DNA from: Pseudomonadota bacterium | GTDB lineage: Bacteria; Pseudomonadota; Alphaproteobacteria; Rhizobiales; Xanthobacteraceae | Length of the DNA: 11,660 bases | Assembly (NCBI GenBank): GCA_021779635.1 | Contig: JAJYAH010000146.1 | Coordinates: 1 to 11,660 of the forward strand | Direction of reading: 5' to 3' | Shown: piece by piece, positions 1 to 5,861 of the stretch | How positions within the stretch are numbered: the stretch's first letter is position 1 | How the letters are laid out: the number at the start of each line of letters is the position of its first letter | Notes under the pieces: model-generated | What the model was told of the DNA's origin: nothing | The model's database searches: none | What the model saw: only the letters and a program-made list of their open reading frames with translations | Made by a program: the position numbers and the translations under genes

Positions 1-125
1 TGACGTCATTCGGCACATCGCTGGTTGCGCGCTATCGCAAGATCGAACGCGCCGCGACGAGCGCGGTGCGCAAGGACCTTCAGGCGCTGCGGTCCGACAT
101 CGCGGCAGGTCCGAAGAAGAATTGA
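1..125 (+). CDS. 3' end of an unidentified gene (partial)
   Basis: An open frame runs from the window edge (first full codon at 3) to a TGA at 123-125, giving the last 40 residues of a protein. The tail is rich in Arg, Lys and Ala (it contains VARYRKIERAATSAVRKDL) and looks helical and basic, ending in GPKKN. I see no domain motif and do not recognise the family. Codons are GC-rich at the third position like the neighbouring genes, which supports real coding. The gene runs convergently toward the aldehyde dehydrogenase at 286-1782, with the REP-like repeat in between. The start and most of the gene lie outside the window. Confidence 0.55.
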   Translation, partial: TSFGTSLVARYRKIERAATSAVRKDLQALRSDIAAGPKKN

Positions 126-160
126 CGAGAAAATTGAGGCGCTGGGGTAACGGAAACGCG

Positions 161-266
161 CTCCCTCTCCCTTAGAGAGAGGGTTGGGGTGAGGGGGTTA
201 CAATCTATCGTTGGACTGAAACCCCTCACCCGGCGCTACGCGCCGACCTCTCCCGACGGGAGAGGT
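161..266. repeat. REP-like palindromic intergenic element (paired hairpins)
   Basis: This is a compound palindrome. Hairpin A pairs CCCTCTC (163-169) with GAGAGGG (177-183). GGTGAGGGG (188-196) is complementary to CCCCTCACC (222-230), so the two halves form an inverted pair. CGGCGC (231-236) pairs with GCGCCG (240-245). CCTCTCCC (247-254) pairs with GGGAGAGG (258-265) across a 3-nt loop. From memory, sequences of this kind (CCCCTCACCC...CTCTCCC) are dispersed intergenically many times in Bradyrhizobium and Rhodopseudomonas genomes. It sits between two convergent genes, where the hairpins could also help end transcription from both sides. Confidence 0.75.
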
Positions 267-285
267 GAAGCAAACGGCATCTCGC

Positions 286-1782
286 CTACGCGGTCTTGAT
301 CCAGACCGCCTTGACGTTGAGATATTCCTCGAGATGCTGCTTGCCTGACTCGCGGCCATAGCCGCTCATCTTGTAGCCGCCGAACGGAACCGCCGGGTCC
401 ATCGCCTGGTAGCAGTTGACCCAAACCGAGCCGGCCCTGATCGACTTCGCCAGATGATGCGCCTTGCTGACGTCGCGGGTCCACACGCCGCTACCCAGCC
501 CGAACGTCGTCGCATTGGCGCGCCGGATCAACTCGTCGGTATCCGTGAAGGGAATCGCCGAAATGACCGGCCCGAAAATTTCCTCCTGCGCGATCCGCAT
601 GTCGTCGCGAACGTTGGCGAACACCGTCGGCAGCACGAAATAGCCTTTCGACAGCGCGCCCTCGGTCGCCCTCGCGCCGCCGGCCAGCGCCTGCGCGCCT
701 TCCTTGCGGCCGACGTCGAGATAGCCGGTCACGCGATCCAGCTGCTGCTCCGATACCAGCGGCCCGATCTGCGTGTTCGGGTCGATACCGTTGCCGACCT
801 TGAGCTTCTTGCCGTATTCGGCGACCCGGCCGACGAATTCGTCGTAGATCTTCTGCTCGACGAACAGCCGCGTGCCGGCGCTGCAGATCTGGCCGGAATT
901 GGCAAACACCGCCATCGCCGCACCCGGCACCGCCTGCTCGAGGTCGGCATCGGCGAACACGATGTCGGGCGATTTGCCGCCGAGTTCGAGCGAGACGCGC
1001 TTGAGATTTCCCGCCGACGCCCGGATGATGGATTGACCGGTGATATGCGAACCTGTGAACGCCACCTTGTCGACATCCGGATGCGAGGCCAGGGCTGCGC
1101 CCGCGGTCTCGCCATAGCCCGGCACCACATTGACGACGCCCGGCGGCAGGCCCGCTTCCATCACCAGTTCGGCGAGCCGAAGCGAGGTCAATGGGGCTTC
1201 CTCCGCCGGCTTGAGGATCACGGTGCAGCCGGTAGCGATCGCCGGGCCGATCTTCCAGACGGTGGCGGCCAGCGGGCCGTTCCACGGGATGATCGCGCCG
1301 ACGACGCCGACCGGCTCCTTCAGCGTGTAGGAGAAGATGTCGCCGGGCAGCGAGTTTTCGATGGTCTCGCCGTGCAGGGCGGTGGCCTGCCCCGCGTAGT
1401 ACCGGAGCATGCCGAGCACGCGCTGCCTGTTGCCGCGCGTGCGGCTGATCGGCGCGCCCATGTCGAGCGTATCGAGAGTCGAGAGTTCATCGAAATTCTT
1501 TTCGACCAGATCGGCAAGCTTGAGCAGCAGGCCCTGCCGCTCATAGGGCTTGACCTTGCTCCACGGTCCTTCGAAGGCGCGCCGTGCCGCTGCGACCGCG
1601 CGATTGATGTCCTCGGCATCGCCCTCGGCCACCGTCGCCAGCAATTCGCCGGTGGCGGGATTGCGGGTCTCGAATTTCTTGCCGGAGGCGGCGTCGATCC
1701 ATTTGCCGTCGATCAGCATCTTTTTGTAGGAACCATCCGCATAAGGATGGCGTGCCATTGGAATCGCTTGCGTCACAGCCAT
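286..1782 (-). CDS. NAD(P)-dependent aldehyde dehydrogenase (ALDH superfamily)
   Basis: This 498-residue cytoplasmic enzyme should oxidise an aldehyde to the carboxylate using NAD(P)+. The length is normal for the class-1/2 ALDH superfamily and every key position is present: the oxyanion Asn168 in PWN, cofactor Lys191 in KPAEE, general base Glu266 in LELGGK, catalytic Cys300 in GQIC, and Glu401 in EEIFGP. The C-terminal oligomerisation segment (PFGGYKMSGYGRESG) is intact. The start at 1782 is backed by an AAGGGAG ribosome site at 1790-1796, seven bases upstream. The substrate cannot be read from sequence; similarity to phenylacetaldehyde/FeaB-like and other broad-range ALDHs is only an impression. 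The gene is monocistronic as far as visible. Its upstream region carries two ATCGTTAT direct repeats (1816-1823, 1831-1838) resembling half-sites of the operators further right, so it may share their regulation. Confidence 0.95.
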   Translation of the reverse strand: MAVTQAIPMARHPYADGSYKKMLIDGKWIDAASGKKFETRNPATGELLATVAEGDAEDINRAVAAARRAFEGPWSKVKPYERQGLLLKLADLVEKNFDELSTLDTLDMGAPISRTRGNRQRVLGMLRYYAGQATALHGETIENSLPGDIFSYTLKEPVGVVGAIIPWNGPLAATVWKIGPAIATGCTVILKPAEEAPLTSLRLAELVMEAGLPPGVVNVVPGYGETAGAALASHPDVDKVAFTGSHITGQSIIRASAGNLKRVSLELGGKSPDIVFADADLEQAVPGAAMAVFANSGQICSAGTRLFVEQKIYDEFVGRVAEYGKKLKVGNGIDPNTQIGPLVSEQQLDRVTGYLDVGRKEGAQALAGGARATEGALSKGYFVLPTVFANVRDDMRIAQEEIFGPVISAIPFTDTDELIRRANATTFGLGSGVWTRDVSKAHHLAKSIRAGSVWVNCYQAMDPAVPFGGYKMSGYGRESGKQHLEEYLNVKAVWIKTA

Positions 1783-1815
1783 GTCTGCACTCCCTTGATA
1801 TCGATCGATGTTGGG

Positions 1816-1838
1816 ATCGTTATGTCTGAAATCGTTAT
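1816..1838. promoter_or_regulatory. Direct repeat ATCGTTAT x2 upstream of the first ALDH gene
   Basis: ATCGTTAT occurs at 1816-1823 and again at 1831-1838, a 15-bp period, 34-56 bp upstream of the start codon at 1782. Read on the gene's strand this gives ATAACGAT twice. The core ATAACGA also occurs in each of the three inverted-repeat sites at 2423, 2524 and 4787. The placement fits an operator or activator site. A single ATAACGAT also occurs at 9953-9960 in an unrelated region, so the core alone is not specific. Confidence 0.35.
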
Positions 1839-2023
1839 CTCCAAAAATGTACTGCGGCGGCGCTGCGCCGTAAAGCTGGCTCGCTGCCCTTAAGATCGCC
1901 TCGAACGAAGAGCTCCCATGCCGTTTCGTACGGGGTTAGCGCACAATGCCGTGATCGATCTCGGCGCGTCAGATGGGGGTCACATAATGCAGGCGTGGCG
2001 AAGCAAGCCACGAAAGCGAATGG

Positions 2024-2401
2024 CTAATTGGTCAGAAATTTCGCGTTCGGCAACGGCTCGGCCACCAGCGCCTCGCCGAGTTCGGTTTGCTGCTGGCGCG
2101 GAATCGAAAAGCAGACGCTGAAGCCATCGACGGTGTGCAGCGTGACCATGCCTTGCGCGGGATCGGACGATGGCTCGACGACCCAGGACGCCAGCGGGTA
2201 GGCATAGCGCAGGCTTTGATCGCCAAAGCGTGCCTGCAGCGCCTTGTCGATCAGCCGCGGCAGCGTCATCGCAAGCGCGCCGACCTGGTTCAGCGACAGC
2301 CGGATGGTCGCCGGCTCGCCGCCGGAATCGAGGAAACCGAGCGAAATGACACCATCCGCCGCGACCTCACACGCGGTGAGGGCCTGGGTCTCGATTTCCA
2401 T
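2024..2401 (-). CDS. Uncharacterised 125-residue protein, divergent from the second ALDH
   Basis: I do not recognise a named family. The 125-residue product starts MEIETQALTACEV and has alternating hydrophobic strands plus one helix (about residues 37-58), consistent with a small alpha/beta domain. There is no signal peptide, membrane segment or Cys motif. The start at 2401 is set by GGAG (2409-2412) seven bases upstream. The same frame stays open to 2896, but that extension would run antisense through the second ALDH and is rejected. The gene is divergent from that ALDH across a 187-bp region, and each gene carries the same type of inverted-repeat operator close to its own start. That suggests co-regulation and a role connected with the aldehyde substrate, but the biochemical role is unknown. 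Confidence 0.75.
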   Translation of the reverse strand: MEIETQALTACEVAADGVISLGFLDSGGEPATIRLSLNQVGALAMTLPRLIDKALQARFGDQSLRYAYPLASWVVEPSSDPAQGMVTLHTVDGFSVCFSIPRQQQTELGEALVAEPLPNAKFLTN

Positions 2402-2422
2402 GGCAGGGCTCCGGCGAACTCT

Positions 2423-2446
2423 CGTTATATACTTTCGAATATATCG
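2423..2446. promoter_or_regulatory. Inverted-repeat operator, site 1
   Basis: CGTTATAT (2423-2430), 8-bp spacer, ATATATCG (2439-2446). The two 8-bp arms are inverted repeats with one mismatch. The site lies 22-45 bp upstream of the start of the 125-aa gene. It shares arm sequence and spacer length with sites at 2524-2547 and 4787-4810. Confidence 0.6.
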
Positions 2447-2523
2447 CGATTTTGCCGATGCCGTCCAGCCCGGTCTTGGACCGTTTGACGCGCTCCGACC
2501 CCCGGTAGTTGTCTGGCCAGATG

Positions 2524-2547
2524 CGTGATATATGTTAAAATATAACG
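2524..2547. promoter_or_regulatory. Inverted-repeat operator, site 2
   Basis: CGTGATAT (2524-2531), 8-bp spacer, ATATAACG (2540-2547). The arms match as inverted repeats with one mismatch. The site lies 41-64 bp upstream of the second ALDH start. Sites 1 and 2 are mirror images across the divergent promoter region, each keeping its ATAACGAG arm nearest its own gene. Confidence 0.6.
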
Positions 2548-2588
2548 AGACCTGAGACGAGGTCCGTTCGACAGGGAGAGCAAAGCCA

Positions 2589-3992
2589 ATGAGTGATTTC
2601 AATCTTCTCATCGACGGGAAAATGGTGCCCGGCGATCTCCAGATGCCCGTCCTCAATCCCGCGACCGAAGAAGTGCTGGCGCAGTGCCCGCGCGCTTCGA
2701 AATCCCAGCTCGACGCCGCGGTTGCCGCGGCCAAGGCGGCTTTTCCGGCCTGGGCGGCGACCCCGATCGCAGGGCGCCGCAAGCTCGTGACCAGGATGGC
2801 CGAGGCCATCGAAGCCAACACCAACGAACTGGCGCGCATATTGACCAGCGAACAGGGCAAGCCGCTCGCCGTCGCCACCGGGGAAGTCATGGGCATGGCC
2901 GGCTTCTTCCGTTATCTCAGCTCGCTCGACCTGCCGATGAGAGTGGTCGAGGACAGCGGTGACCGCCGCGTCGAAGCGCATCGCCGTCCGCTCGGCGTCG
3001 TCGGCGCCATCATTCCGTGGAATTATCCGCTGTTGATCCTCAGCTTCAAATTGCCTTCGGCCTTGCTGGCCGGCAACACGCTGGTGGTAAAGCCTGCGCC
3101 GACCACGCCGCTGGCGACGCTGAAATTCGCCGAACTGGTCAAGGACATTCTCCCCAGGGGCGTGCTGAACATCATCGCGGACGCCAACGATCTCGGCGAC
3201 GCGATGACCAAGCATCCGGACATCCGCAAGATCTCGTTCACCGGCTCGACCGCGACCGGACAGAAGGTGATGGCGAGCGCGGCCCAGACCTTGAAGCGCA
3301 TTACGCTGGAACTGGGCGGCAACGACGCCGGCATCGTGCTCGACGACGTCGATCCCAAGAAGGTCGCGCCCGGCATTTTCGAAGGCGCGTTCCAGAACTC
3401 GGGACAGGTCTGTCTCGCCATCAAGCGGCTCTACGTGCACGAGTCGGTCTACGATGAAATCTGCGACGAGCTCGTGGCGATCGCCAGGAACACCGTTGTC
3501 GACGACGGATCGAAGCAGGGCACCAAGCTCGGGCCGCTGCAGAACAAGATGCAATACGAGAAGGTGAAGGCCTTCATCGAGGACGCCCGCAAGAACGGCA
3601 ACATCATCGCCGGCGGTTCGGCGATGGATCGTCCGGGCTATTTCATCGAGCCGACCATCGTGCGCGAAATCAAGGAAGGGTCACGGCTGGTTGACGAGGA
3701 ACAGTTCGGGCCGGTGCTGCCGGTGATCAAGTATTCCGACAGCGACGACGTGATCCGCCGCGCCAATGCCACCACTTACGGCCTGGGGGCATCGGTCTGG
3801 TCGTCGGACACCAAGCGGGCGCACAAGGTCGCGGGCCAAATCGAGGCCGGAACGGTCTGGATCAACAAGCACCTCGACATGGCGCCGCATATCCCGTTCG
3901 GCGGGGCCAAGCAGTCCGGCATCGGCACGGAATTCGCCGAGGAGGGTCTGGCAGAGTTCACCCAGCTGCAGATCATCAACGAAGCACGCTGA
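2589..3992 (+). CDS. Aldehyde dehydrogenase, AldA-like subgroup
   Basis: A 467-residue cytoplasmic NAD(P)+-dependent aldehyde dehydrogenase. Catalytic and cofactor residues are all present: Asn145 in IIPWNYPL, Lys168 in VVKPAPTTP, Glu241 in LELGGNDAGIVLDDVD, Cys275 in GQVCLAIKR, and Glu371 in EEQFGPVLPV. The LELGGNDAGIVLDD and GQVCLAIKRLYVHESVYDE blocks resemble the subgroup of Streptomyces AldA-type enzymes, known mostly from aromatic or alcohol catabolism clusters; the real substrate is unknown. AGGGAGAG at 2573-2580, eight bases upstream, sets the start. Operator site 2 lies just upstream. A strong hairpin (4004-4034) follows the stop. No nearby alcohol dehydrogenase is visible, so the source of the aldehyde is not shown here. 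Confidence 0.95.
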   Translation: MSDFNLLIDGKMVPGDLQMPVLNPATEEVLAQCPRASKSQLDAAVAAAKAAFPAWAATPIAGRRKLVTRMAEAIEANTNELARILTSEQGKPLAVATGEVMGMAGFFRYLSSLDLPMRVVEDSGDRRVEAHRRPLGVVGAIIPWNYPLLILSFKLPSALLAGNTLVVKPAPTTPLATLKFAELVKDILPRGVLNIIADANDLGDAMTKHPDIRKISFTGSTATGQKVMASAAQTLKRITLELGGNDAGIVLDDVDPKKVAPGIFEGAFQNSGQVCLAIKRLYVHESVYDEICDELVAIARNTVVDDGSKQGTKLGPLQNKMQYEKVKAFIEDARKNGNIIAGGSAMDRPGYFIEPTIVREIKEGSRLVDEEQFGPVLPVIKYSDSDDVIRRANATTYGLGASVWSSDTKRAHKVAGQIEAGTVWINKHLDMAPHIPFGGAKQSGIGTEFAEEGLAEFTQLQIINEAR

Positions 3993-4003
3993 TCAAACGA
4001 CAA

Positions 4004-4034
4004 GGACCATCGCGGCTTTTTGCTGCGGTGGTCC
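4004..4034 (+). terminator. Strong hairpin downstream of the second ALDH
   Basis: A 13-bp stem pairs 4004-4016 with 4022-4034, containing two G-U wobbles, and closes on a loop of five T residues. It starts 11 bp after the ALDH stop codon. The U-rich run lies in the loop, and only a short TTTT (4038-4041) follows the stem, so it is not a textbook intrinsic terminator. It may be an RNA-stabilising 3' hairpin, a weak terminator, or the first element of the DUF2478 leader. Confidence 0.45.
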
Positions 4035-4131
4035 GGATTTTGGTTCGCCAACAAGACGGGGTGAGCGGCGCGGCGAGACGGAAGGATTTCGCCGCCCCGC
4101 GCCCGGTGAGAGTCCACGAAGAAGGTACCTC
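4035..4131 (+). promoter_or_regulatory. Structured leader before the DUF2478 gene
   Basis: After the hairpin at 4004-4034 comes a UUCG-tetraloop hairpin (TTGG 4040-4043 with CCAA 4048-4051). Next is a bulged stem in which GGCGC and GGCGA (4067-4076) pair with TCGCC (4089-4093) and GCGCC (4099-4103). A single-stranded stretch then leads to the ribosome site AAGG (4122-4125) ahead of the ATG at 4132. No consensus of a known riboswitch (cobalamin, TPP, FMN, Moco) could be matched by eye. Cis-regulation is inferred only from hairpin density. Confidence 0.3.
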
Positions 4132-4698
4132 ATGTTCGACTCACAATGCGATCTTGCTGCACTCGTCTATGAACGCGGCGAAGACCCCGATCGAATCCTG
4201 CGCGACTTCGCCTCCGATCTGAACCGCCGCGGCTACCGGGCGGTCGGACTGGTTCAACTCGGCCACGACCGCCCCGATACCCGGCAACTGTCGGCCCTTT
4301 TGGTGCATACCGGCGAAAAGTTGTCGCTGTTTCAGGATTTGGGAACCTGGGCCAAGGGATGCCGGATGGACGTCGGTCAGCTCCTGCAAGCCGCCGTCCT
4401 GATCGCCGACGAGATCGACCAGGGCGCCGATGTCGTCATCGTCAACCGCTTCGGCCGGCAGGAGCGCGAAGGCAAAGGTCTTGCATATCTGATCGAGCGC
4501 GCATTGAGCGTCGATATCCCGGTAGTGATCGCGGTGCCAAGCCACCATTTTGCGGACTGGATCAAGTTCGTCGACGGCATGAGCGTGAGGCTGCACTGCA
4601 ACCGCGACTCGCTGGATGCCTGGTGGAATGCGCTTTCCAGCCGGAATGCCGACCCGGCGCGGCTCAGCGGGCATACCGTCTGCGAAATTCTCAAGTGA
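4132..4698 (+). CDS. DUF2478 family protein
   Basis: This 188-residue protein matches the DUF2478 family by its overall layout. It has an N-terminal strand-helix unit (AALVYERGEDPDRILRDFA, about 9-27), then RGYRAVGLVQ (33-42), then the family signature DVVIVNRFGRQEREGKG (100-116), followed by an IPVVIAVP strand (129-136) and a C-terminal helix containing WW. The alternating strands and the VNRFG..E..G loop suggest a nucleotide-binding-like alpha/beta fold, but no P-loop is visible. No reaction has been established for the family. From memory, relatives sit near molybdate transport genes; nothing in this window confirms that link. There is no signal peptide, so it is predicted cytoplasmic. The start at 4132 has AAGG at 4122-4125. 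A hairpin-rich leader precedes it. Confidence 0.75.
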   Translation: MFDSQCDLAALVYERGEDPDRILRDFASDLNRRGYRAVGLVQLGHDRPDTRQLSALLVHTGEKLSLFQDLGTWAKGCRMDVGQLLQAAVLIADEIDQGADVVIVNRFGRQEREGKGLAYLIERALSVDIPVVIAVPSHHFADWIKFVDGMSVRLHCNRDSLDAWWNALSSRNADPARLSGHTVCEILK

Positions 4699-4759
4699 AA
4701 ACCTTGTTTTGATTCAAGCGACCGCGACGCGTGCTGCGTAATACCCGACCTACCGCTTT

Positions 4760-4777
4760 GGTCCTATAACGGGGACC
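4760..4777. promoter_or_regulatory. Short palindrome GGTCC-N8-GGACC containing a TATAACG half-site
   Basis: GGTCC (4760-4764) and GGACC (4773-4777) are perfect inverted repeats with an 8-bp centre. The sequence CTATAACG (4764-4771) overlapping it matches an arm of the operator at 4787-4810, 39 bp further on. It may be a second regulator site in the old promoter of the deleted acetaldehyde dehydrogenase. Confidence 0.3.
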
Positions 4778-4786
4778 TTTCCGCCT

Positions 4787-4810
4787 CGTTATAGTTATGA
4801 AGCTATAACG
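4787..4810. promoter_or_regulatory. Inverted-repeat operator, site 3 (perfect)
   Basis: CGTTATAG (4787-4794), 8-bp spacer, CTATAACG (4803-4810): a perfect inverted repeat with the same spacing as sites 1 and 2. The 5' flank CT also matches, giving CTCGTTATA in one arm of every site. It lies 76 bp before the acetaldehyde dehydrogenase remnant and 220 bp before the DUF779 gene. In the rest of 4699-5029 I see only the remnant and the palindrome at 4760-4777. Confidence 0.65.
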
Positions 4811-4885
4811 TTAGAGCCGACCGTGCGCGATGCACGCGCCAGGGCCTTGGCGTTCCTTAAACCGGCAAGCACCGGAATATCAGGG

Positions 4886-4957
4886 ATGCTCGATCACTAC
4901 CAGCAAACCAAGAACATCCTGGTGAGCTACAGCACCAAGGCGCTTGGCTTCTTCTAG
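4886..4957 (+). pseudogene. C-terminal remnant of an ExaC/AcoD/AldB-type acetaldehyde dehydrogenase
   Basis: The frame encodes 23 residues beginning MLDHYQQTKNILVSYS and ending ALGFF, then TAG. This is nearly the invariant C-terminus of acetaldehyde dehydrogenases of the ExaC/AcoD/AldB group, whose last segment reads HKMMLDHYQQTKNLLVSYS...LGFF. Upstream, the frame stays open but carries no ALDH sequence: no catalytic Cys, no LELGG, no EEIFGP. The preceding AGGG abuts the ATG, so it is not a usable ribosome site. The simplest reading is a deletion that removed about 480 codons and left the tail in its normal position just before DUF779. Translation as a free peptide is unlikely. Confidence 0.75.
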
Positions 4958-5029
4958 CATCAACGCAAAGCGCCGGCGCGCGGCCCACCCGCGCCTGCGT
5001 GCTTGTTCGGAAAGCAAGGGATCGGCGTG

Positions 5030-5410
5030 ATGATCAACAGGGTCGAGATCACCGACAAGGCGGCCGAAATCGTGGCGCGGCTCAGGGAACAACACGGAGC
5101 CCCGATGTTCCACCAGTCCGGCGGCTGCTGCGACGGATCTTCGCCGATGTGCTATCCCGCCGGCGATCTTCGCGTCGGACCGCGGGACGTGCTGCTGGGC
5201 AAGATCGCCGGATGCGATTTCTACATCGGCGCCGCGCAGTTCGAATACTGGCAGCACACCCAGCTCATCATCGATGTCGTGCCCGGGCGCGGCTCCGGAT
5301 TTTCGGTGGAAGCGCCGGAGGGCGTCCGGTTCCTGACGCGCAGCCGCGTGTTCACCGATGCGGAAGTCACCGCGCTCGAAGCGGCCGGGCCGCCGTCGCG
5401 TGCGGCCTGA
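5030..5410 (+). CDS. DUF779 family protein
   Basis: A 126-residue cytoplasmic protein with the full DUF779 signature: MFHQSGGCCDGSSPMCYP (26-43, Cys33, Cys34 and Cys41), VLLGKIAGCDFYI (54-66), FEYWQHTQLIIDVVPGRGSGFS (71-92) and GVRFLTRSRVF (98-108). The clustered Cys and His suggest metal or redox chemistry, but no activity is established. In many proteobacteria this gene lies directly after the ExaC/AcoD acetaldehyde dehydrogenase gene; here only that gene's C-terminal scrap survives at 4886-4957, 72 bp upstream. The ATG at 5030 is chosen over the in-frame TTG at 5003 because AAGGGA (5016-5021) lies eight bases before it and homologues start here. It ends convergently with the zinc-ribbon gene, 20 bp away. 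It is probably controlled from operator site 3. Confidence 0.9.
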   Translation: MINRVEITDKAAEIVARLREQHGAPMFHQSGGCCDGSSPMCYPAGDLRVGPRDVLLGKIAGCDFYIGAAQFEYWQHTQLIIDVVPGRGSGFSVEAPEGVRFLTRSRVFTDAEVTALEAAGPPSRAA

Positions 5411-5430
5411 TCTTCAACGCGGCCCGATTT

Positions 5431-5637
5431 TCAAAGCGTCTCTTGCTTGTGGCCGCATTGCTTGCAGGCGAATCTCACGCGGGTCGCGCCTTTTTCCGCC
5501 GAGATGCGGTTTGGCGCACCGCATTTTCCGCACGTCGCCTCGATGCGGGTATTGCCCTGCTTGATGACAATGGCCTTGCGCTCCATCGTCTCGCGGATCA
5601 GACGCTCGGCCTCTTCACGCATCGACTGCTTCGACAT
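5431..5637 (-). CDS. Small zinc-ribbon protein
   Basis: A 68-residue protein. The N-terminal half is a charged helix (MREEAERLIRETMERK). The C-terminal half is a zinc ribbon with two CxxC knuckles, Cys36/Cys39 (ATCGKCGAPN) and Cys58/Cys61 (FACKQCGHK), 18 residues apart. Such single-ribbon proteins bind one structural zinc and often contact nucleic acid or protein; the partner is unknown. An AGGAG site at 5641-5645 lies only three bases from the ATG at 5637. The next Met (5622) is further away, so the start is slightly uncertain. The gene is convergent with DUF779 and appears monocistronic. Confidence 0.75.
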   Translation of the reverse strand: MSKQSMREEAERLIRETMERKAIVIKQGNTRIEATCGKCGAPNRISAEKGATRVRFACKQCGHKQETL

Positions 5638-5737
5638 CCGCTCCTGCCTGTCACGAAGAAATTTACCGGGATCGCCTTATAGCACAGGCGGATCGCATTT
5701 TTTTGAAGCCGGACGTCAAATTGTCGCAGCGCTCCTC

Positions 5738-5861
5738 TAGGGCGCGATGCGTCTGGCTGAATCGGCATCGCCGCGCCATCTTTTGTTTGAGCCTCCGCGC
5801 AAACGCTTCGCGTTTGTCGCGAGGGAAAAACCCGGTATCCACTTTTCCGGATCACGCTCTA
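5738..5861. repeat. Rhizobiales-type intergenic mosaic element
   Basis: The segment resembles a family of dispersed intergenic elements found in Bradyrhizobium relatives, recognised by the end block containing GTATCCACTTTTCCGGATCA (5835-5854). It has an imperfect inverted repeat (5741-5750 with 5765-5777). It also has a long hairpin over 5792-5824, whose core pairs CAAACGC (5800-5806) with GCGTTTG (5810-5816) around TTC and continues through CGCG. Its right end runs into the stop codon of the peptidase gene (complement of 5859-5861). The hairpin may help end the five-gene minus-strand transcript. Confidence 0.65.

Larger units (their letters stand above)
2402..2588. promoter_or_regulatory. 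Divergent promoter region between the 125-aa gene and the second ALDH
   Basis: This 187-bp region is AT-rich at both ends, in contrast to the surrounding coding DNA. Both ends contain ATATAACGAGA reading outward toward the adjacent gene: complement of 2420-2430 on the minus strand, and 2540-2550 on the plus strand. TATAAC could serve as a -10 element in both directions. No good -35 hexamer is found 17 bp upstream of either, which hints at activator dependence, or that the motif is purely an operator. Confidence 0.55.

Noticed and set aside
454..1893. Long plus-strand open frame of 479 codons
   Set aside because: It is antisense to the aldehyde dehydrogenase at 286-1782, whose catalytic motifs are all present; long antisense frames are common in GC-rich genes.
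1994..2012. Hairpin CGTGGC/GCCACG as a terminator of the 125-aa gene
   Set aside because: The stem is only 6 bp and no T run follows on the minus strand.
2402..2896. N-terminal extension of the 125-aa gene to 290 residues
   Set aside because: It would cross the AT-rich divergent promoter and run antisense through the start of the second ALDH; the shorter start at 2401 has its own ribosome site.
2535..3554. Minus-strand frame of 339 codons
   Set aside because: Shadow of the second ALDH gene; its residue content is a reverse-complement artefact with no domain motifs.
4067..4131. Cobalamin, FMN or molybdenum-cofactor riboswitch before DUF2478
   Set aside because: GGTGAGAGTCC is loosely reminiscent, but the conserved core boxes of these classes are absent.
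4886..4957. Independent small peptide gene (considered as a PqqA-like precursor)
   Set aside because: It lacks the Glu and Tyr spacing of PqqA and matches the C-terminus of acetaldehyde dehydrogenases instead; AGGG touches the ATG directly, so initiation is unlikely.
5003..5029. TTG start giving DUF779 nine extra residues
   Set aside because: The ATG at 5030 has a well-spaced AAGGGA and matches the family's usual N-terminus.
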